From contig WRML01000164.1 of the NCBI GenBank assembly GCA_009777165.1, forward strand, positions 1-5,784: a stretch of DNA of 5,784 bases, in the 5' to 3' direction. The position numbers were made by a program, and so were the translations under genes. Position 1 is the stretch's first letter, and every line of letters starts with the position of its first letter. Below, piece by piece: positions 1-5,784 of this stretch. Under the pieces are notes generated by a model, which was not told the origin of the DNA, did not search any database, and worked only from the letters and a program-made list of their open reading frames with translations. The stretch comes from Kiritimatiellota bacterium. Its GTDB lineage: Bacteria > Verrucomicrobiota > Kiritimatiellia > RFP12 > UBA1067.

Positions 1-1
1 G

Positions 2-2383
<2,382 letters not shown>

Positions 2384-2398
2384 GCATATTTTTAAGAA

Positions 2399-2428
2399 AT
2401 CCTCTGTGTCTCTGTGGCTCTGTGTGAA
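2399..2428. repeat. CTCTGTG-type short repeat downstream of polA
   Basis: The stretch contains CTCTGTGTCTCTGTGGCTCT followed by GTGTGAA, an internally repetitive sequence built from CTCTGTG and TCTGTGG units 15 bases after the polA stop codon. The reverse complement reads as a CACAGAG series. I recall near-identical strings as dispersed intergenic repeats in many bacterial genomes, but this is from memory. It has no strong hairpin or T-run, so it is not a convincing terminator. Confidence 0.55.
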
Positions 2429-2452
2429 ACGAGTGACATTGTTTTCCTAATG

Positions 2453-2495
2453 TTCCGGTGTCAACTTCAAATTAAAATGCTATCGGAAACCGGAA
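2453..2495. other. Weak inverted repeat in the polA-acyltransferase gap
   Basis: TTCCGGT (2453-2459) is the exact reverse complement of ACCGGAA (2489-2495), with a 29-base AT-rich loop. No T-run follows, so it is a poor intrinsic terminator. It could be a protein-binding dyad or chance. The rest of the 176-bp gap holds only the CTCTGTG repeat and the promoter elements listed separately. Confidence 0.25.
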
Positions 2496-2500
2496 AAATG

Positions 2501-2518
2501 AAAATCGCCGAAAATCGC
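2501..2518 (+). promoter_or_regulatory. Tandem direct repeat, one helical turn apart, upstream of the acyltransferase promoter
   Basis: AAAATCGC occurs at 2501-2508 and again at 2511-2518, exactly 10 bases start to start, so both copies face the same side of the helix. The pair lies immediately upstream of the presumed -35 position of the candidate promoter at 2520-2549. That position suits an activator, but no regulator family is recognised and the site is an inference. Confidence 0.35.
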
Positions 2519-2519
2519 A

Positions 2520-2549
2520 CTGTGAAATCCCGCCGCGTTTTGGTATATT
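2520..2549 (+). promoter_or_regulatory. Candidate extended -10 promoter for the acyltransferase gene
   Basis: TATATT (2544-2549) is preceded by TG plus one base (2541-2543), forming an extended -10 element. The -35 region is weak (CTGTGA at 2520-2525, 18-base spacer), as is usual with extended -10 promoters. Transcription would start near 2556, about four bases before the ATG at 2560, giving an almost leaderless mRNA. This agrees with the lack of any Shine-Dalgarno sequence before that ATG. Confidence 0.5.
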
Positions 2550-2559
2550 TTCACCCCGC

Positions 2560-3459
2560 ATGAACGTATTGCGCTCGACCGGCTGGTTCATCCAGTATTT
2601 GTTTGTCCGTTTTGCGATTTTCCTTTACGGACTGATTCCCGCCTCGAAGGCGTATTCGCTGGGGTTCGGGTTGGGGCGTTTCACTTACCCCCTTTTCCGC
2701 AAACGGCGCAGGATCGCCATGGACAATATCCTCCAAGCGAAAATCACGAGCGACCAGGACGAGGCGGACCGTATCGCACGGCACTCGTTCGCGCATTTCG
2801 CCGGGCACATCTGCGAGTCCATGAAGGTGCCGTTGGTCGTCACCGCCGAGAACTGGCGCGAGCACGTCGTTCTGGAGGGGGACAAGGCGGACGGTTGGGA
2901 TCTCCTGATGGAACAGACGGACACGCCGATGATACTGCTCACCGGGCATCATGGCGCGTGGGAAGCCGCCGTCACGATCATCCCGTTCACCCGCCCCATG
3001 CTGACTATCGCCCGCACCCTGAACAACCCCATCGTCGAGCGTTTCCTGAAGGCGAAACACTTCCGGGGCAACATCACCGTCATCCCGAAGTCACAGGGCT
3101 TCACATCCGGCTTCATCAAGCTCTGGTTGGAGCAGAAGGGCGCGCTGACCATCGTGATGGACCAGCACGCCGGGGCGAGACATGGCGTGCGGGTGGATTT
3201 CCTCGGCCGCCCGGCCTACACGCATACCTCCCCCGCGCGCATCCATCTCGCCACCGGAATGCCCATCGTCGTCGGCGCCATCCTCCGCGACGGCCTCTTC
3301 AAATACAGGATGATCGCCGAGCCCCCAATCCGCTTCACGCCCACGGGCGATAAAGACAAGGACATCGAGGCTCTCCTCGCCGAGATGAATACGCGCCTCG
3401 GCAACCTCATCCGCCGTTACCCCGAACAATACCTCTGGTCGCACAACCGATGGAGGTGA
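2560..3459 (+). CDS. lpxL: Lipid A biosynthesis acyltransferase, LpxL/HtrB family
   Basis: This 299-aa inner-membrane protein belongs to the family that transfers a secondary acyl chain from acyl-ACP onto the lipid A precursor on the cytoplasmic face. The length is typical. A hydrophobic N-terminal segment (about 8-27) should anchor it in the membrane. The catalytic H-x4-E motif is seen in GHHGAWE (H130, E135), with later family blocks DQHAG (201-205), the GRPAYTHTSPARI region (216-228) and a characteristic C-terminus PEQYLWSHNRWR (288-299). The ATG at 2560 is preferred because the family's N-terminal hydrophobic stretch begins just after it and a promoter ends just before it; no ribosome binding site is visible. 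The last three codons fall in or beside the left arm of an inverted repeat. The paralogues LpxL, LpxM and LpxP cannot be told apart here, and PVC bacteria may use such enzymes on related lipids. Confidence 0.93.
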   Translation: MNVLRSTGWFIQYLFVRFAIFLYGLIPASKAYSLGFGLGRFTYPLFRKRRRIAMDNILQAKITSDQDEADRIARHSFAHFAGHICESMKVPLVVTAENWREHVVLEGDKADGWDLLMEQTDTPMILLTGHHGAWEAAVTIIPFTRPMLTIARTLNNPIVERFLKAKHFRGNITVIPKSQGFTSGFIKLWLEQKGALTIVMDQHAGARHGVRVDFLGRPAYTHTSPARIHLATGMPIVVGAILRDGLFKYRMIAEPPIRFTPTGDKDKDIEALLAEMNTRLGNLIRRYPEQYLWSHNRWR

Positions 3460-3587
3460 AGGGATCTGGAGTGTGTGGGCTTGCCAACGACAAGTCGGCG
3501 AGCGAAAGGGGCCCCCCTGCTGCCGCCATACGGGGGGACCCCCCGTGACGAAAAGCGACGGCAAGCCACCACACTCCATTCACCTCC
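3452..3587. repeat. Long imperfect inverted repeat overlapping the acyltransferase stop codon
   Basis: The outer arms pair in three blocks: GGAGGTGAA (3452-3460) with TTCACCTCC (3579-3587), TGGAGTGTG (3467-3475) with CACACTCCA (3570-3578), and GGCTTGCC (3478-3485) with GGCAAGCC (3560-3567). There is a 2-base mismatch between the inner blocks and a 6-base left-side insert (GGGATC). Inside, GGGGCCCCCC (3508-3517) can pair with GGGGGGACCCC (3532-3542), and 3531-3545 is itself a 15-base palindrome. The TGA stop of the acyltransferase (3457-3459) lies in the left arm. It has no coding capacity, so it looks like a small non-autonomous palindromic element. The transcript would fold strongly and could protect or end the mRNA, although no T-run follows. 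Confidence 0.8.
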
Positions 3588-3639
3588 CTCACCCAACTGC
3601 TTCACGTCGCATAACAGGTATTATGTCAAGTAGACGAAA

Positions 3640-3672
3640 CCTGTTTACAGGGAAAACGGAATCTGTTAAACT
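3640..3672 (+). promoter_or_regulatory. Candidate promoter with an overlapping operator-like palindrome, upstream of the lipoprotein gene
   Basis: A -35 box TTTACA (3644-3649, five of six consensus bases) is followed after 17 bases by TAAACT (3667-3672, four of six). The predicted start near 3679 leaves a leader of about 65 bases before the ATG at 3744. The perfect palindrome CCTGT-TT-ACAGG (3640-3651) covers the -35 box, and AACAGGT (3613-3619) upstream is the reverse complement of ACCTGTT (3639-3645). A regulator binding there would block the promoter, but no known binding motif is matched. Confidence 0.45.
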
Positions 3673-3732
3673 GACGGCATCAATGAGGTGTTAGGTCATA
3701 CGTTCAATGCTTCGGAAATGGATTGCCGTGAA

Positions 3733-3737
3733 AAGGA
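3733..3737 (+). promoter_or_regulatory. Ribosome binding site of the lipoprotein gene
   Basis: AAGGA lies 6 bases before the ATG at 3744 and 9 bases before the second in-frame ATG at 3747. Either could be used, and the spacing slightly favours the second. An ATG at 3739 is out of frame and stops after two codons. Confidence 0.5.
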
Positions 3738-3743
3738 AATGAA

Positions 3744-4355
3744 ATGATGCGTTCTTGTGCAAGCCTTGTAAAATTGTTTCTGTTTCCCGCGGCCATCAGT
3801 TGCGTGCAGGGCTGCGCCACCCAGTGGGTAGTTACCGACTATGGCAAAACAGAAGAACGGTTTTACCTTTCCAATAGCAGAGGCCCTGTGTTCGGCGATA
3901 CGACACGACTCTATATCCTAGGCAAAAAAACCGTAGAGCCCAACGTGCTTTTTCAATCCAAGCGCCAATTCCCGGCGTATACCCTGATCGACTTGAAAGA
4001 TGGGGAAATCATTTCCAAAGAGGTGAACGATGGATATCTTCCTGCCGTAGCTTTTGAATACCCCGAAATCAAACGGCTGCTTCCGGATGAAGACTGCGTG
4101 TGGTGGGGTCAGGAACGGTTTGTCGAATCCGGGCAAGACATGGCCTTTGATTGGCGCTGTGTTTATATGAAGAATCCGCGCGATCCCAACAACCCTTACG
4201 CAATCGGCATAACCACGGATCAAACGTATCCCCGCTCAACGTTAAGTATGATTGCCCTTCCAGTTGTTTTTGTGGGAGCCGTCGCCGCCGATGTTGTTCT
4301 CGTCTCTGTTCGTATCCTTCTTACTCCCTTGTGTATCCTAACGGGTGCGCATTAG
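3744..4355 (+). CDS. Uncharacterised probable lipoprotein with a hydrophobic C-terminus
   Basis: I do not recognise this 203-aa protein. The N-terminus has a lipoprotein-like signal: basic residues (R3, K10), a hydrophobic stretch (11-23) and a lipobox-like VQGC with Cys at 24, followed by AT. The Gln at -2 is unusual, and C20 is a less likely alternative. The middle (about 28-165) is polar and rich in Tyr, Asp and Trp, with two cysteines (C118, C139) that could form a periplasmic disulfide. A hydrophobic segment (about 167-199, with ALPVVFVGAVAADVV) ends the protein. Its Pro-x-x-x-x-x-x-Ala-x-Asp pattern loosely recalls the C-terminus of small YceK-like lipoproteins, which is weak evidence. 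Codon and base use are less GC-rich than in the flanking genes, which could mean transfer or weak constraint. It has its own candidate promoter and ends 25 bases before the ABC ATPase start, so the two may be cotranscribed. Confidence 0.75.
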   Translation: MMRSCASLVKLFLFPAAISCVQGCATQWVVTDYGKTEERFYLSNSRGPVFGDTTRLYILGKKTVEPNVLFQSKRQFPAYTLIDLKDGEIISKEVNDGYLPAVAFEYPEIKRLLPDEDCVWWGQERFVESGQDMAFDWRCVYMKNPRDPNNPYAIGITTDQTYPRSTLSMIALPVVFVGAVAADVVLVSVRILLTPLCILTGAH

Positions 4356-4380
4356 TTCTTCAACGGCCTTTGCTTATCCT

Positions 4381-5352
4381 ATGCTACTTGAAATCAAAAA
4401 CCTCCATGTGCAATTCGAGACCGACGGGCAGATTGCCCGTGCGGTGGACGGCGTATCGCTGGCGCTCGGCCGCGGGCAGATTGTCGGCATTGTCGGTGAA
4501 TCCGGTTGCGGCAAATCCGCCACCGCCATGAGTGTCCCACGGCTGTTGCCCATGCCCCCCGCGCGTATCACGCAAGGGCAGGTTCTGTTCGACGGCAAGG
4601 ACATCCTGACCCTTCCGCTTCCCGAATTACGCGAAATCCGTGGCGCGAAAATCGGCGTGATTTTCCAAGACCCCCTCTCCTCACTCTCGCCGCTCCACCG
4701 CATCGGCAGGCAGATCGAAGAGGTGATTCATCTTCACCGCAACGTCTCCGCCGCATCTGCCCGCGAGACCGCAATCGAGTGGCTCAGGCGCGTCGGCATC
4801 CCCGACCCCGCCGTACGCGCGCTTGCCTATCCGCACGAGCTGTCGGGCGGTATGCGCCAACGCGTGATGATCGCGATGGCGCTGGTGCTGGAGCCGGACC
4901 TCATCATCGCCGACGAGCCCACCACCGCGCTCGACGTCACCATCCAGGCGCAGATCCTCGAACTCATGCGCAAGCTCCACAGCAAGAACAGCGGTATCTT
5001 GCTCATCACGCACGACATGGGCGTCATCTCGCAGATGGCGACGCACGTCGCCGTGATGTACGCCGGGCAACTCGTCGAGCAAGCCGAGGCGGTAGCGTTT
5101 TTCGATGCCCCCCGACACCCCTACTCCATCGCGCTCCTCAACGCCATGCCCTCGTTCGCGACCCGCGGCAAACGCCTGCACGCCATCAGCGGGCACGTCC
5201 CCCTTGCCGGTCATTTCCCCAGCGGCTGCCGTTTCCATGACCGTTGCCCACACGCGACGCCCGAATGCGCCGCGCGAGTTCCCGTGCTTGAAGAACGGGA
5301 CGGGCGTTTGGTGCGATGCCACTGGCAGGGACGAGCCTCCCGCGAGGCCTAA
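4381..5352 (+). CDS. Peptide ABC transporter ATP-binding protein, OppD/DppD type
   Basis: This 323-aa cytoplasmic ATPase belongs to the family that powers di- or oligopeptide (sometimes nickel) import together with a second ATPase and two permeases. All nucleotide-binding motifs are present: Walker A GESGCGKS (39-46), Q-loop Q96 in IFQDP, signature LSGGMRQR (154-161), Walker B LIIADEP (174-180) and the switch His in LITHD (H211). The family's C-terminal oligopeptide-transporter extension follows, with RHPYSIALLNAMP (245-257) and four cysteines (C283, C289, C296, C313). The C-x5-C-x6-C part resembles the cysteine cluster that holds an iron-sulfur centre in some DppD proteins. The ATG at 4381 is chosen because the family begins MLLEIKNL; the in-frame GTG at 4345 would overlap the lipoprotein gene. 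There is no clear ribosome binding site. No permease, partner ATPase or binding protein lies in the window. The stop codon overlaps that of the opposing trmJ gene. Confidence 0.93.
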   Translation: MLLEIKNLHVQFETDGQIARAVDGVSLALGRGQIVGIVGESGCGKSATAMSVPRLLPMPPARITQGQVLFDGKDILTLPLPELREIRGAKIGVIFQDPLSSLSPLHRIGRQIEEVIHLHRNVSAASARETAIEWLRRVGIPDPAVRALAYPHELSGGMRQRVMIAMALVLEPDLIIADEPTTALDVTIQAQILELMRKLHSKNSGILLITHDMGVISQMATHVAVMYAGQLVEQAEAVAFFDAPRHPYSIALLNAMPSFATRGKRLHAISGHVPLAGHFPSGCRFHDRCPHATPECAARVPVLEERDGRLVRCHWQGRASREA

Positions 5353-5784
5353 GCGTGATGAGGGCTCACGGGACACTCGCCCCTACCCCGTTCCGGTGCG
5401 CGGAATGGAGGCCTTTCGTTTTTCGCGGCCCAGTCGGCTTGGCGTGCGACGCCCATCATAATGGCGACATCATCTTCGGAGAAGGTCCCGCGTGAGAAGA
5501 TCCGCTGGATGCCCTTCATCATGTGGTCGGCCTTGTCCGCTTTCATGAATCCGATCGCCAAGAGCATCTCGCGCCATTTCTCCAGCAGCTTCAGTTTCTG
5601 CGACACTTGGGCGGGGGGGGATTTTTCGACAGGCGCCTCGTAAGTGCCAAGGGCTCCGTACAACTCGTAACAGCACAGCAGCACTGCCTGGGCCAAGTTG
5701 AGCGAGATGTAGTTGGGGTGGACAGGGATACGGATCAGGTGCGTACAGATTCCGATCTCGTCGTTGGAGAGCCCTTTGTCCTCA
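5349..5784 (-). CDS. trmJ: TrmJ-type tRNA (cytidine/uridine-2'-O-)-methyltransferase, C-terminal part
   Basis: Only the last 144 residues are in the window; the gene continues past the right edge. Enzymes of this SPOUT family methylate the 2'-OH of a nucleotide (position 32 for TrmJ) in the tRNA anticodon loop using S-adenosylmethionine. The visible part starts with GLSNDEI, followed by IPVHPNYISLNLAQAV, the C-terminal knot region that binds AdoMet in this family. It then has a helical C-terminal domain (LLEKWREMLLAIGF, KGIQRIFSRG, IMMGVARQADW). Family members usually end near the last of these. This protein carries about 24 more residues, rich in Arg and Pro and ending in CPVSPHHA, part of which is encoded by a dispersed-type repeat. 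The TAG stop (5349-5351 on the minus strand) overlaps the TAA of the convergent ABC gene. Another TrmH-group methyltransferase remains possible. Confidence 0.85.
   Translation of the reverse strand, partial: EDKGLSNDEIGICTHLIRIPVHPNYISLNLAQAVLLCCYELYGALGTYEAPVEKSPPAQVSQKLKLLEKWREMLLAIGFMKADKADHMMKGIQRIFSRGTFSEDDVAIMMGVARQADWAAKNERPPFRAPERGRGECPVSPHHA
5361..5387. repeat. Dispersed-type repeat fragment coding the TrmJ tail
   Basis: On the minus strand it begins GGTAGGGGCGAGTGTCCCGT and continues GAGCCCT. GTAGGGGCGA-type strings are, from memory, a widespread intergenic repeat in several phyla. Here it lies within the trmJ frame and encodes roughly RGECPVSP near the C-terminus, 9 bases before the stop codon. 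Only one copy is in the window, so repeat status rests on recognition rather than on a second copy. Confidence 0.45.

Noticed and set aside
2384..2400. AT-rich stretch with a T-run after polA as a terminator.
   Set aside because: ATATTTTTAAG is not preceded by any GC-rich hairpin.
3508..3545. GC-rich hairpin as a classical rho-independent terminator.
   Set aside because: The stem is strong but no T-run follows, and it is nested in a longer inverted repeat. A role in ending transcription is possible but not shown.
3091..3579. Long minus-strand open frame (162 aa) opposite the acyltransferase gene.
   Set aside because: It is a GC-rich shadow of the real gene, with low-complexity composition and no recognisable motif. 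The same applies to other long antisense frames over polA and the ABC gene.
3640..3651. CTGT...ACAG as a LexA (SOS) box.
   Set aside because: LexA boxes need eight bases between CTGT and ACAG; here the gap is two.
4345..4380. GTG at 4345 as the start of the ABC ATPase, adding 12 residues.
   Set aside because: It lies inside the end of the lipoprotein gene, has no ribosome binding site, and the family's typical N-terminus begins at the ATG at 4381.
5349..5696. TTG at 5696 as the start of a short minus-strand protein.
   Set aside because: The frame continues through the window edge with conserved TrmJ sequence (IPVHPNYISLN) upstream, so that TTG is an internal leucine codon.

Overview
The window is about 60% GC and probably comes from a Gram-negative bacterium, because it carries a lipid A-type (LpxL/HtrB family) acyltransferase and a probable lipoprotein. 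Several short dispersed repeats sit at gene edges and inside genes. From memory, repeats of these types are common in the PVC group (Lentisphaerota, Kiritimatiellota, Verrucomicrobiota) and in related environmental genomes. That placement is an inference of low to moderate confidence and was not checked.

Layout, left to right. (1) 2-2383, plus strand: DNA polymerase I (polA), cut off at the window's left edge. The proofreading and polymerase motifs are intact. A palindromic repeat is inserted in frame in the linker between the two nuclease domains. The first ~50 bases are almost pure G/C and look like damaged base calls over the GDKD metal-binding motif. (2) 2384-2559: intergenic, with a CTCTGTG-type repeat, a tandem 10-bp repeat and an extended -10 promoter that ends almost at the next start codon. 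(3) 2560-3459: the LpxL/HtrB-family acyltransferase. (4) 3452-3587: a long imperfect inverted repeat whose left arm contains the acyltransferase stop codon, followed by a candidate promoter and operator-like palindrome (3640-3672). (5) 3744-4355: an unrecognised probable lipoprotein with lower GC than its neighbours. (6) 4381-5352: an OppD/DppD-type peptide ABC transporter ATPase with no permease or binding protein in view. (7) 5349-5784, minus strand: the C-terminal part of a TrmJ-type tRNA 2'-O-methyltransferase. It converges on the ABC gene so tightly that their stop codons overlap, and part of its last residues is encoded by another dispersed repeat.

The genes do not form one pathway. They are housekeeping functions (replication/repair, outer-membrane lipid, tRNA modification) plus a transport ATPase and an orphan lipoprotein. 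I see no defence system, mobile-element gene, CRISPR array, tRNA or rRNA. The most unusual aspect is the density of repeats and the fact that at least two have become protein-coding sequence (in PolA and TrmJ), while a third supplies or flanks the acyltransferase stop codon.
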